NCBI GenBank assembly: GCA_020442065.1
Contig: JAGRKZ010000023.1
Coordinates: 1-64,000, forward strand
Origin: Bauldia sp.
GTDB taxonomy: Bacteria > Pseudomonadota > Alphaproteobacteria > Rhizobiales > Kaistiaceae
DNA length: 64,000 nucleotides
Direction: 5' to 3'
Shown here in pieces: positions 35,682-44,205 of this stretch. How positions within the stretch are numbered: position 1 is the stretch's first letter; each line of letters begins with the position of its first letter. Made by a program: the position numbers and the translations under genes. The notes below the pieces were generated by a model. That model worked only from the letters and a program-made list of their open reading frames with translations. It ran no database searches and was not told the origin of the DNA.

Positions 35682-35889
35682 GCGGTCCCCCACCTGCTCT
35701 GCGCCGGTTTCCGGCAACCTCGCCGCGATGCTAGCCCGGGTGGGCCCCCACGGCCACCGGTGGTCGGCGGCCCCTCCGGCCGGTCTGGAAGGCCGCCGTC
35801 GCCCGGCGCGCCGCCGGCTTCTCCGAAGTGTGTCCTGATGCATTGCATTCGAGTGATTCTTGGGCGAGTGTCCGCCCGCGGCAGAAACC

Positions 35890-36567
35890 ATGGGTCGGAC
35901 ATTGATGCAGGACTGGATTCGCCGTGTCTTCGAGAACCGTGACCTGACCAAGATGGGTCATGGACAGCGGGTTGAAGACCTCAACCTCGGGCTTGGCTGG
36001 GTCTACTATGGCCTTGCCCGCGCCATGCGGCCGAAGAGGGCCGTGGTGATCGGTTCCTACCGGGGTTTTGTCCCCCTGGTCCTCGCCAAGGGTATCGCCG
36101 ACAATGTCGAGGGCGGCGAGCTGATCTTCATCGATCCGTCCTTTGTCGACGATTTCTGGAAGGATCCTGCGGCGGTAACGGCCCATTTCGCCGGCTATGG
36201 CCTCTCCAACGTCCGCCATTTCCTCATGACCACCCAGGCCTTCGTTGATTCCGTGGCCTATCGCGACCTTGCCGAGGTTGGCCTGGTCTTCATCGACGGC
36301 CACCATTCCGTCGAGCAGGCGCGCTTCGACTTCGAGGCCTTCGAGCCGCGCCTCGCGGACGACGGCATTGCCCTGTTCCACGACACCCGCCACTACCGCA
36401 TGTCGCGCATGCACGGCCCCGAGCGGTCCTATCGCCACGACGTCAAGGATTATGTCGACAGCCTGAAGGAGCGGCCGGACCTCCAGGTCTTCGACCTGCC
36501 CTTCGCTGACGGCGTCAGCCTCGTTCGCAGGGCCGAAGGTCCCGGCGTTGGTCTCCGGCTCGGCTGA
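35890..36567 (+). CDS. Class I SAM-dependent methyltransferase
   Basis: A 225-residue methyltransferase of the Methyltransf_24 type. The SAM-binding motif I is AVVIGSYRGFVPLVLA (51-66), followed by ELIFIDPSFVDD and VGLVFIDGHHSVEQARFDFE, the latter typical of O-methyltransferases acting on sugars or glycan ends. It opens the 35.9-43.4 kb operon and is followed 13 bp later by the first DxD protein. A second ATG five codons downstream is also possible. An acceptor made by the downstream glycosyltransferase-like proteins is a reasonable inference. Confidence 0.8.
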   Translation: MGRTLMQDWIRRVFENRDLTKMGHGQRVEDLNLGLGWVYYGLARAMRPKRAVVIGSYRGFVPLVLAKGIADNVEGGELIFIDPSFVDDFWKDPAAVTAHFAGYGLSNVRHFLMTTQAFVDSVAYRDLAEVGLVFIDGHHSVEQARFDFEAFEPRLADDGIALFHDTRHYRMSRMHGPERSYRHDVKDYVDSLKERPDLQVFDLPFADGVSLVRRAEGPGVGLRLG

Positions 36568-36580
36568 CGGGCTTGCCCCC

Positions 36581-37543
36581 ATGGCCAGCAAGACGTCCCG
36601 TGCCGGCGGTGGGATCTGGGGCATCACAAGCTACTTCAATCCGCTGTCGTCGCCGTTGCGGCGCGCCAACTACGATCTCTTCCGCCGCCGCCTTGGCATC
36701 CCGCTGGTCACGGTCGAGCTGACGTATGGCGACCGGTTCGAACTCGCGCCGGACGATGCCGGGATCCTGATCCAGCTCCGCGGCGCCGATGTGATGTGGC
36801 AGAAGGAGCGGCTGCTCAACATCGCGCTCGAATCGCTGCCGCCCGAGTGCAGCTCGGTCGTCTGGCTCGACGCCGATGTCGTTTTCGCCGACGCCGACTG
36901 GCCGGTTCGGCTCGCCCGTGCCCTCGACGACCACGCCCTGGTCCAGCCGTTTGCCAGGGCATGGCTGCTGCCGCGCGGCGCCGCGCCGGAGGGCCTGCCC
37001 GCGGGCTCCATCCTCCGGGACTCCGCGGTTGCCGCCTTCAGCAGCGGGCTTGCCTTGTCGGACTGGATGCGACGCTTCGGCGATCATGGCGGTCGCAAGG
37101 TCGGACTGGGCTTCGCCTGGGCGGCGCAGCGCCAGCTGCTTGATCGCCATGGCTTCTTCGATGCCGCGATCATCGGCGGCGGGGACCGGGCGCTGGTCTG
37201 CGCCGCCTACGGCGCCCACGGCATGCTGATCGAGAAGCATCGGATGAACCCGCGGCAGGAACGGCGCTATCTCGACTGGGCGGTCCCTTTTCATGCCGAT
37301 GTCGCCGGCAGGCTCGGTTGGGTCTCTGGCGACCTCTATCACCTCTGGCATGGCGACATCGAAGGCCGTCTCTACGCCGAGCGCCATGCTGCGCTCTCCG
37401 GCATCGGCTTCGATCCCTATGCCGACATCGCGCGCGCCGACAATGGCGTGTGGCGGTGGAATTCCGACCGGCCCGAGCTCCACCGCCTGCTTGCCGAATA
37501 CTTCACCGGTCGTGCCCATGCCGAGACGGAGCCCGCCGCGTGA
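36581..37543 (+). CDS. Glycosyltransferase-like DxD protein, tandem paralog 1 of 4
   Basis: A 320-residue cytoplasmic protein, the first of four tandem paralogs. Shared blocks are IWGITSYFNP at the start, FRRRLGIPLVTVEL, DVMWQKERLLNIAL (70-83), VVWLDADVVF with a DxD at Asp97/Asp99, GFAWAAQRQLL, IIGGGDRAL and YHLWHGD, and a W-W-S-DRPELH end. DxD followed by a late GGGD and HxWHG is the pattern of GT-A fold glycosyltransferases (as in the galactosyltransferase C-terminal region). I do not know a named family. The stop overlaps the next start by GTGA. Confidence 0.65.
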   Translation: MASKTSRAGGGIWGITSYFNPLSSPLRRANYDLFRRRLGIPLVTVELTYGDRFELAPDDAGILIQLRGADVMWQKERLLNIALESLPPECSSVVWLDADVVFADADWPVRLARALDDHALVQPFARAWLLPRGAAPEGLPAGSILRDSAVAAFSSGLALSDWMRRFGDHGGRKVGLGFAWAAQRQLLDRHGFFDAAIIGGGDRALVCAAYGAHGMLIEKHRMNPRQERRYLDWAVPFHADVAGRLGWVSGDLYHLWHGDIEGRLYAERHAALSGIGFDPYADIARADNGVWRWNSDRPELHRLLAEYFTGRAHAETEPAA

Positions 37544-38511
37544 CGGCCGGGCCAGGCGGAGCGGTGCGGAGGGGCGGGAGTGAGGGGCTCTGGGCCATCA
37601 CCTCGTACTTCAACCCGGTCGGCGACCGGCGCCGACGCGACAACTTTCGCATCTTCCGCGAGCGGCTCAGCGTGCCCCTTGTGGCTGTCGAGCTCGGCTT
37701 CGACGGGCGCTTTGATCTCCGCGACGGCGATGCCGACATCCTCGTCCGTCTGGATGACGGCGGCGTCATGTTCCAGAAGGAGCGGCTCCTCAATCTGGCG
37801 CGGGCACATCTCCCGCCGGAGTGCCGCCATGTTGCCTGGCTCGACGGCGATATCCTCTTTGAGAGCGACGACTGGAGCGAGCGGGCGGTCGCTGCGCTCG
37901 AGCGCCACAGCCTCGTCCACCTGTTCGACCAGGTCGACTACATGCCGCCGGGATGGGCCGGGGCGTCGTTCGAGCCCTCGGAGGTCCATCACTCGCGGCG
38001 GAGCCTCGGGGCTGCCGTTGCGGGTGGCGAGAACGCCGTGCTTGCCCTCGACCGGCGTATCGCGGGCACGCATGTCGCGATCTACTGCAAGGGCTTCGCC
38101 TGGGCGGCGCGGCGGGAGGTGCTCGACCGCGTCGGCTTCTACGACGAGTGCATCGTCGGCGGCGGCGATTCGGCCCTCGCGGCCGCGGCGCTCGGCGACG
38201 TCGGCTACGCCGTTCGCCGGCAGGGAATGAGCCCAGGGCAGGAGAACAGCTACCGCGATTGGGCGCGCGCCTTCGGTGAGGCCCTCGATCATGGTGTCGG
38301 CGCTGTGGCCGGGCGGATCTTCCACCTTTGGCATGGTGGCCTCGATAGCCGCATGTACGGCACCCGTCATGTCGGCATGCGTCGCTTCGGTTACGAGCCC
38401 GCCGTCGACCTTGCCCTCAGCGAGTCCGGGGCGTGGCGGTGGAATTCTTCGAAGCCCGAGATGCATGACTATGTGGCGTCGTACTTTGCCGCCCGCAAAG
38501 AGGACGCCTGA
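37540..38511 (+). CDS. Glycosyltransferase-like DxD protein, tandem paralog 2 of 4
   Basis: A 323-residue paralog of the preceding protein. It reads LWAITSYFNP, VMFQKERLLNLA, HVAWLDGDILF (Asp102, Asp104), KGFAWAARREVL, IVGGGDSALA and FHLWHGG. It differs in the middle (residues 125-185), where all four copies diverge most; this is the part that would set acceptor specificity. The start is GTG 37540, overlapping the upstream TGA stop, which indicates translational coupling. A longer upstream frame is a shadow of paralog 1. Confidence 0.65.
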   Translation: MTAGPGGAVRRGGSEGLWAITSYFNPVGDRRRRDNFRIFRERLSVPLVAVELGFDGRFDLRDGDADILVRLDDGGVMFQKERLLNLARAHLPPECRHVAWLDGDILFESDDWSERAVAALERHSLVHLFDQVDYMPPGWAGASFEPSEVHHSRRSLGAAVAGGENAVLALDRRIAGTHVAIYCKGFAWAARREVLDRVGFYDECIVGGGDSALAAAALGDVGYAVRRQGMSPGQENSYRDWARAFGEALDHGVGAVAGRIFHLWHGGLDSRMYGTRHVGMRRFGYEPAVDLALSESGAWRWNSSKPEMHDYVASYFAARKEDA

Positions 38512-38514
38512 TTG

Positions 38515-39489
38515 ATGGCGCCGGAGACCCGTGGCCCGGCTACCCGGCCCCGCGCCGACGCCGGCTTCTGGGCGATCACCACCTATTTCAACTCCGCCCG
38601 GATCGCCAGCCGCCTGGAAAACTACCGCCGCTTCCGCCGCCGCTTCGCCCTGCCGCTGCTGACGGTCGAGCTCGCCTATGGGGATGAACCGTTCGTCCTT
38701 GCGGAGGATGAGGCCGAAATCCTGGTCCGCGTGCGTGGTGGCGGCGTGATGTGGCAGAAGGAGCGCCTGCTCGATCTCGCTCTGTCCCGGCTTCCGGTCG
38801 CGTGCCGGCATGTCGCCTGGGTCGATTGCGACGTCGTCCTTGCGCGCGCCGACTGGCCGGAGCTCGCGCTTCGTGCGCTTGAGCGCCATCGTCTCATCCA
38901 GCTCTTCGCCACGGCGCGCTATCTCCGCCGCGACTGCAGCGAGGGGCCCTTCGCAGCGGACGCGACCTATGCCAGTCGCACCGCTATCGCCGTCGAAGTC
39001 GAGGCCGGCCGCGATCCGCATGATCTTCTGGCCGAAGGCGATCATCGCGCCTATGCCTCGACGACGCCCGGCTTTGCCTGGGCCTCGGCGCGGGAGACCA
39101 TCGAGCGCTGCCGCTTCTTCGACACCTGCATCGTCGGCGGCGGCGACCGGGCGATGATCGCGGCGACCTATGGCGCGTTCGATCACGTCATCCGGCGTCA
39201 GAGGATGACGCCCGCGCACGCCGCGCAATATCGGGCCTGGGGCGAGCCCTTCCAGGCCGAGATCGGTGACGCGGTCGGGAGCATCCCGGGCGACCTCTTC
39301 CACTTCTGGCACGGTTCGGTCGAGAAGCGGCGGATGCGCGAGCGCTACGACGAGATTGCTCCCTTCGGCTTCGATCCTTCCCGCGACATCCACCATGCCG
39401 GGAGCGGGGCTTGGCAATGGTGCTCCGACAAGCCGGAGCTGCACGCCGCTGTCAGCCGGCAGTTCGTCACGCGCTATGAGGATGGCTGA
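38515..39489 (+). CDS. Glycosyltransferase-like DxD protein, tandem paralog 3 of 4
   Basis: A 324-residue paralog. It has FWAITTYFNS, GVMWQKERLLDLAL, HVAWVDCDVVL (DxD at Asp104/Asp106), GFAWASARETI, IVGGGDRAMIAA and FHFWHG. ATG 38515 lies 3 bp after the previous stop; a TTG one codon earlier is also in frame. The copy is about as diverged from its neighbours as they are from one another, so the duplications are old and each copy probably has its own role. Confidence 0.65.
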   Translation: MAPETRGPATRPRADAGFWAITTYFNSARIASRLENYRRFRRRFALPLLTVELAYGDEPFVLAEDEAEILVRVRGGGVMWQKERLLDLALSRLPVACRHVAWVDCDVVLARADWPELALRALERHRLIQLFATARYLRRDCSEGPFAADATYASRTAIAVEVEAGRDPHDLLAEGDHRAYASTTPGFAWASARETIERCRFFDTCIVGGGDRAMIAATYGAFDHVIRRQRMTPAHAAQYRAWGEPFQAEIGDAVGSIPGDLFHFWHGSVEKRRMRERYDEIAPFGFDPSRDIHHAGSGAWQWCSDKPELHAAVSRQFVTRYEDG

Positions 39490-39491
39490 GG

Positions 39492-40499
39492 ATGCACGCT
39501 GTCGCATCGCCCGGTCCGCCCGAGCCCGGCGTAAAGCGTCGGGAGGATCGGACCGGTCGCGGCATCGACGCCGGGATGTGGGCGCTGACGTCCTACTACA
39601 ATCCTGCCGGTTATCGTCGCCGCCGGGAGAACTACCGCCACTTCCGCCGTCGCCTCGGTCTGCCGCTGGTCGCGGTCGAGGCCGAGCGCGACGGCGTGTT
39701 CGATCTCGCCCCGGGCGACGCCGACATCCTCGTCAGGATCGCTGGTGGCGACGTGATGTGGCAGAAGGAGCGGCTGCTCGACATCGCTCTCGATGTGCTG
39801 CCGCCGGCGTGCCGGGCGATCGCCTGGGTCGACTGCGACGTCATCTTCGGCGACGAGGATTGGGCGCCGAAGGCGGCCGCATTGCTTGAGGATAGACCAC
39901 TCGTGCAGCTCTATGGCGCCGTGCACTACCTGCCGCCGGGCGCCGGGCCGGAGGACATCGGCCGCGTCGCGCCGGAGCTCAGCCGCCTGTCGATCGGCCA
40001 TGTCGCAGCGACGGGCCACGACGATCCCTGTGCGGGACTCGATTCGGGCGGCGTCCGCGGCATGGGCGCCCTCGCCAGTGGTTTCGCCTGGGCGGCGCGC
40101 CGTGAACTTCTCGAGGCCCATCGCTTTTACGACGCCTGCATCATTGGCGCCGGCGACACTGCCATGGTCGCCGCCGCCTTCGCTTCGCCCGAGCGTGCGG
40201 TGTCGCGGCTGTCGATGACCAAGGCCCAGACCGAACACTACCTCGCCTGGGCCGGTGGTTTCGGCCGGGCGGTGGCCGGCGACGTCGGCGCGCTCGATTC
40301 CCCCATCCATCACCTCTGGCATGGCGATCTCGTCTACCGCCGCCGGCGGGTGCGGAACGAGGAGCTCGCCGGCTTCGGGTTCGATCCCTTCCGGGACATC
40401 GCCGCCGACCCGTGCGGTCCCTGGCGCTGGGCCTCCGACAAGCCGGCCATGCATCGCTATGTCGCTTCCTACTTCGCCTCCCGCCGCGAGGACGGCTAG
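39492..40499 (+). CDS. Glycosyltransferase-like DxD protein, tandem paralog 4 of 4
   Basis: A 335-residue paralog with MWALTSYYNP, DVMWQKERLLDIAL, AIAWVDCDVIF (Asp114, Asp116), SGFAWAARRELL, IIGAGDTAMVAA (GAGD instead of GGGD) and HHLWHGD. It has a slightly longer N-terminus rich in Pro/Arg. It starts 2 bp after paralog 3 and is followed 1 bp later by the ATP-grasp gene, so the whole set is one operon. Confidence 0.65.
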   Translation: MHAVASPGPPEPGVKRREDRTGRGIDAGMWALTSYYNPAGYRRRRENYRHFRRRLGLPLVAVEAERDGVFDLAPGDADILVRIAGGDVMWQKERLLDIALDVLPPACRAIAWVDCDVIFGDEDWAPKAAALLEDRPLVQLYGAVHYLPPGAGPEDIGRVAPELSRLSIGHVAATGHDDPCAGLDSGGVRGMGALASGFAWAARRELLEAHRFYDACIIGAGDTAMVAAAFASPERAVSRLSMTKAQTEHYLAWAGGFGRAVAGDVGALDSPIHHLWHGDLVYRRRRVRNEELAGFGFDPFRDIAADPCGPWRWASDKPAMHRYVASYFASRREDG

Positions 40500-40500
40500 A

Positions 40501-43428
40501 ATGGCGGCCGTGACCCTGCCCACGTCTCCCGATTCGGTGCCCGCCGCGCCAGCTGACGATCTGGTGGCTACCTCGCCGTCTCCGTCCGATCGGCCGATCC
40601 TCGTGGTGCGCGAGGCGCCGCCGCCGGGCCGGCCTCACGCCTATGATGTCGTGCTCCAGTGGATCGCCGAGAACTTTCCGGGTTATGCGTCGCTGTTCCG
40701 GATCGAGCATCTGCCCATTGCCCCCACCGGCGACACGTCGGAGTCGGTCCTCGTCCCCTGGCTCCGCGATCCCGTCGAAGCCTGGTCGATGGAGCGCTAC
40801 GAGGAGGCGATGGCGCTGATCCGCGCTTGCGACTCGCGCGGGGTCCCGGTCGTCAATCGCGTCGACCGGCTGCTCAATGCCACCAAGGCGCGTGGCGCCG
40901 AGCTGATGGCCTCGTCTGGCGTCCGGGTGCCGAAGACGGCCCGGATCGAGAGCGTCGAGGCGTTCCGCGACACCCTCTGTGACATTCCGCTGCCGCTGAT
41001 CGTCCGGGAGGATTGGGGCCACCAGCACCCGATGCTGAGGGTCGACACCCTCGAGGCGGCGCGGGCTCTGCCGATCGAGGACATGGAGCGCCCGATCGCG
41101 GTCGAACTGATCGATACCCGGGATCACCGGGATGGCTACTATCGCAAGTACCGCTACATGGCGATCGGCGACGCCGGGGTGACCAGCCACCTCCAGATCT
41201 CGCGCGAGTGGATCACCCGCGGCGAGGCCCGGGTGGGCGACCTCAATGCCCGCCACGAGGAGCTGGACTACATCGGCCGCCCCGATCCCAACCACGACCG
41301 GCTGCAGGCGGCCCGCCGCGCGCTCGGGCTGGACTTCGTCGCGTTCGACTATGCCTATGACCACGAGGGCAGGGTGGTGGTGTGGGAGGGCAATCCCTAC
41401 CCATGGCTCCATTTCTCGAGCAAGAGCCTCGTCTACCGCAACGCGTCCATGCATCGCACCATGGCCGCCTTGCTCAAGCTCTATCTCGACCGGGCCGGCG
41501 TGCCGGTGACGCAGCGCCTTGCGGATATGCTCGACTACGCCAAGCCGCCGACGACCACCTGGATGGGTCTTGCGCCGATGGCGATCCCGCGCCGCCAGCA
41601 GGCATCGGTGCGACCGATGCGCTGTCTTGGCGAGGTCGAGGTCGGGCGAAGGCCCGGCGACCGGATCGCCCTTGATGTCCCCGTCCGCGTCAAGTCGGTA
41701 AAGGCGGTGGCGCGGTCTGCCGGCCCGCGCGCCGCCGAGGCGAGGCTCATCCCGCCCGGCAAGGCCGGGAAGGGCAAGGCCGCGAACGGCGCCGGCGGCG
41801 ACGGCAAGAGTGCGCGGCGGCGATACCTCGCCCTCGGCCTCGGGGATGCGGTACGGATGACCGTCCTGGTCGATGAGGGGGAGGCCAGGGCGGCGGCGCG
41901 GAAGGTCTCGCTTGTCCGCGTCCGCTCCGACCGGCAGGAAGAGGTGGTGCCGGCCGGCCGGTTCCGGAAGTCGAAGCTCCACTTCGCCCCGGTTCTGGTG
42001 ATCCCTGCCGGCGAGCGGGTCGATCAGCTCCGCATCCTCTCGCGCCTGCCGGCAGCGACGCGCTTCTGTCTGCTCGGCCTGCCGCTTGATGGCAGCGACT
42101 GGCCGGACCTTCCGCGTTCCACCGTGTTCGATCTTGCCCTGACGTACCGCCGCGTCGAGCCCGGCGCGACGCTGATCGCCAACCCTTTTGCCAGCGGCGG
42201 TCACTACGCGGTCATCCTGACGCCGTGGGGCGAGCCCGACCGTCGCGCCGAGGACTGCGCCGCCATCACCGGCTTTGAGGCGTGGCGGATCACAGATCGG
42301 GTGGGCGATGACGCTGTTGTGCAGCCTGTCGTCGGCGGGCCGCGGTCCGCCGCCGGTGGCGAGGTCGCCGATGTCGACTCCACAGTGGACGCGGACCAGC
42401 TTGCCTCGATCGATCGGGCCCGGAAAGGTCTGACCGAGGCGCTGGTCACACTCGCCCGGACGACCAGGCACGACGCCGTCCGCCAGGCTGCGTTTGACCG
42501 GCTGGTCGAGGACAACCGCGCCCCCGATTCGCTCGTTTCACGGCGCGGGCTCACCATGCGCGCCGCGGGCTCCTTCCGCCGCGCGATGCTCGCCTGGTCG
42601 CGCTGGAGCAGCGATCAGGGCCGGGTGCTGGGCACGCCGAAGGCGCTCGAATGGTTGGTCAAGGACAAGGAGCATGGCCATCGCCTGGCCGCCGCGCTCG
42701 GCGCTGACATCCTCGCGCGGCGCGGTCCGATGTCGGCCGCGGAGGCGGTTGGCGCGGCGGGCGAGGCGGCCCGGCCGGTGGTGGTCAAGCCGGTTGGCGG
42801 CGCCGGTTCGCAGGGCGTCTACGTCGTCCATGGCCCGGATCGGGTGCTCGAGCTTGCGACTCGCGCCTGGATCGGCGGGCTGGACGAACTCGGGTCGCGG
42901 CTCGCGGCGACGCGATGGCCCAACTGGCTGGTCGAGGACTATCTCGGGGCGGTCGGCAATCCGGAGTGTCCGGCGCCCGATCTCAAGTTCTACTCATTCT
43001 ACGGCCGCGTTGGGTTGGTACTCGAGGCGGAGCGCTTTCCCGAGCTCCGGTACGCGTGGTGGAAACCGGATGGCGCGCCCGTGATCACCGGAATCTTCGA
43101 CGACAAACTGTTCGCCGGCCACGGCTTTACGTCCGCGCAGAAGCAGCGCGTCGAGGCGATCAGCGCCGCCATGCCCTTGCCCTTCATGCGCATTGATTTC
43201 CTGCGTGGCGCGGATCGCTTCGCCTTCGGCGAGTTCACGCCTCGACCCGGCGACTTCGAGACGTACAACGCGGCGACCGACCGGATGCTTGGCGATTGCT
43301 ATCTCGATGCCGAGGCCCGGCTCTATGCGGACCTCCTCGCCGGCAAGCAGTTCCCGGTCTTCATGGAGTGGCTCGCGCCGTTCCGGGCCGGCGCGGGGAT
43401 CGGGACGGAAGGGGCGGCTCGCGGCTGA
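40501..43428 (+). CDS. Two-headed ATP-grasp protein (RimK-like domain plus TupA-like domain)
   Basis: A 975-residue protein. Residues 105-330 form a first ATP-grasp domain (VVNRVDRLLNATKARGAELM, PLIVREDWGHQHP, and a metal-binding end EGNPYP near 297). Residues 360-640 are a beta-rich linker without known motifs. Residues 690-960 form a second ATP-grasp domain resembling TupA-like teichuronopeptide enzymes: VVVKPVGGAGSQGVYVV near 757, LVEDYLG, DLKFYSFYGRVGLVLEAE, FMRIDFLRG and FGEFTPRPGDFETYN near 910. ATP-grasp enzymes join a carboxylate to an amine or thiol. Two domains in one chain, after four glycosyltransferase-like genes, suggest addition of amino acids or amino sugars to a surface polymer; that is inferred. 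Confidence 0.75.
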   Translation: MAAVTLPTSPDSVPAAPADDLVATSPSPSDRPILVVREAPPPGRPHAYDVVLQWIAENFPGYASLFRIEHLPIAPTGDTSESVLVPWLRDPVEAWSMERYEEAMALIRACDSRGVPVVNRVDRLLNATKARGAELMASSGVRVPKTARIESVEAFRDTLCDIPLPLIVREDWGHQHPMLRVDTLEAARALPIEDMERPIAVELIDTRDHRDGYYRKYRYMAIGDAGVTSHLQISREWITRGEARVGDLNARHEELDYIGRPDPNHDRLQAARRALGLDFVAFDYAYDHEGRVVVWEGNPYPWLHFSSKSLVYRNASMHRTMAALLKLYLDRAGVPVTQRLADMLDYAKPPTTTWMGLAPMAIPRRQQASVRPMRCLGEVEVGRRPGDRIALDVPVRVKSVKAVARSAGPRAAEARLIPPGKAGKGKAANGAGGDGKSARRRYLALGLGDAVRMTVLVDEGEARAAARKVSLVRVRSDRQEEVVPAGRFRKSKLHFAPVLVIPAGERVDQLRILSRLPAATRFCLLGLPLDGSDWPDLPRSTVFDLALTYRRVEPGATLIANPFASGGHYAVILTPWGEPDRRAEDCAAITGFEAWRITDRVGDDAVVQPVVGGPRSAAGGEVADVDSTVDADQLASIDRARKGLTEALVTLARTTRHDAVRQAAFDRLVEDNRAPDSLVSRRGLTMRAAGSFRRAMLAWSRWSSDQGRVLGTPKALEWLVKDKEHGHRLAAALGADILARRGPMSAAEAVGAAGEAARPVVVKPVGGAGSQGVYVVHGPDRVLELATRAWIGGLDELGSRLAATRWPNWLVEDYLGAVGNPECPAPDLKFYSFYGRVGLVLEAERFPELRYAWWKPDGAPVITGIFDDKLFAGHGFTSAQKQRVEAISAAMPLPFMRIDFLRGADRFAFGEFTPRPGDFETYNAATDRMLGDCYLDAEARLYADLLAGKQFPVFMEWLAPFRAGAGIGTEGAARG

Positions 43429-43493
43429 CGCCTTCGTTTGCGGCGACATCCGGCGTCACGGGTCGGTGCCGCGGTGCCTTGCCGCGCGCGTTT

Positions 43494-44060
43494 CTAGCTG
43501 CAGCGCGGCCAGCCGAAGCCCCAGCGCCACGGCAGGCGCGTGCATGGCACGCCGCCGAGCCGGACGGCCCGGTACATGGCGCCGGCAATGCCCTCGTAGA
43601 GGAGTTCGACCGTCGCGGCTCTGACCCCGTAGTCGTCCATCAGACCCTCTTTCCGCCTCTCCCCTTCGGCGATGACGCAGAGCCGCATCGCTTCGTCGGC
43701 CGCGAGCCGGTCGGCGAAGCTCGCCTCCGCGTCCGCCGCGCCCGCGCCACCCCGGTGGTAGAGCCGGTCATGGGCCACGCAGCAGGCCTCCCAGGGCGGG
43801 TGTTCGCCATGGTGCGCGCCGATCTCCGGCAGCACCGACACTGCAAACTCCCAGCCGGCCGAGAGGCCGCCGCTGCAGCCGTCGCTGACGAACGGCGCAA
43901 GCACGGCATCCGGTCCATGGAGGGTTTCAAGCAACCGTTCGTGGCGGCCGAGTTCGAGCCACAACTCGATCCGGTCGACGAAGCTCCCGCTCTGCCGGTC
44001 CTCGGCAAGCGCGAGCTCGGCGGTCCCCAGCAGGAGGAGGGCAGTGAGCGCGTTTCGCAT
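43494..44060 (-). CDS. Secreted phospholipase A2-like protein
   Basis: A 188-residue protein with a signal peptide (MRNALTALLLLGTAELALA, cleavage near 19). The segment FVSDGCSGGLS (57-67) followed by PPWEACCVAHDRLYHRGG contains the PLA2 active-site motif CCxxHD (Cys93, Cys94, His97, Asp98), and DGCSGG could supply the calcium-loop side. No other family is apparent, so this is a motif-based call. ATG 44060 follows AGAGGAAG; an upstream in-frame extension would bury the leader. It is convergent with the ATP-grasp gene and divergent from the RTX polysaccharide lyase. Confidence 0.65.
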   Translation of the reverse strand: MRNALTALLLLGTAELALAEDRQSGSFVDRIELWLELGRHERLLETLHGPDAVLAPFVSDGCSGGLSAGWEFAVSVLPEIGAHHGEHPPWEACCVAHDRLYHRGGAGAADAEASFADRLAADEAMRLCVIAEGERRKEGLMDDYGVRAATVELLYEGIAGAMYRAVRLGGVPCTRLPWRWGFGWPRCS

Positions 44061-44205
44061 GACTTCCTCTTGGGCCCGGCGCGGCACGCGGCGGTCGCGG
44101 CGGCCATTAATGGTTAAGAAAAGATTGTCCTGATCGGCACAATTTTGGGCGGACATCTGCGGGTGTCGGACGTGGCCCGCTGTCCCAGTCTATGGAGCGT
44201 GACTG

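Noticed and set aside
37417-39507. 696-codon antisense ORF over the DxD paralogs
   Set aside because: Repeats in it merely mirror the paralogous plus-strand genes.
40141-42471. 776-codon antisense ORF over the ATP-grasp gene
   Set aside because: Shadow of the plus-strand gene, with no domain and a composition typical of frame shadows.
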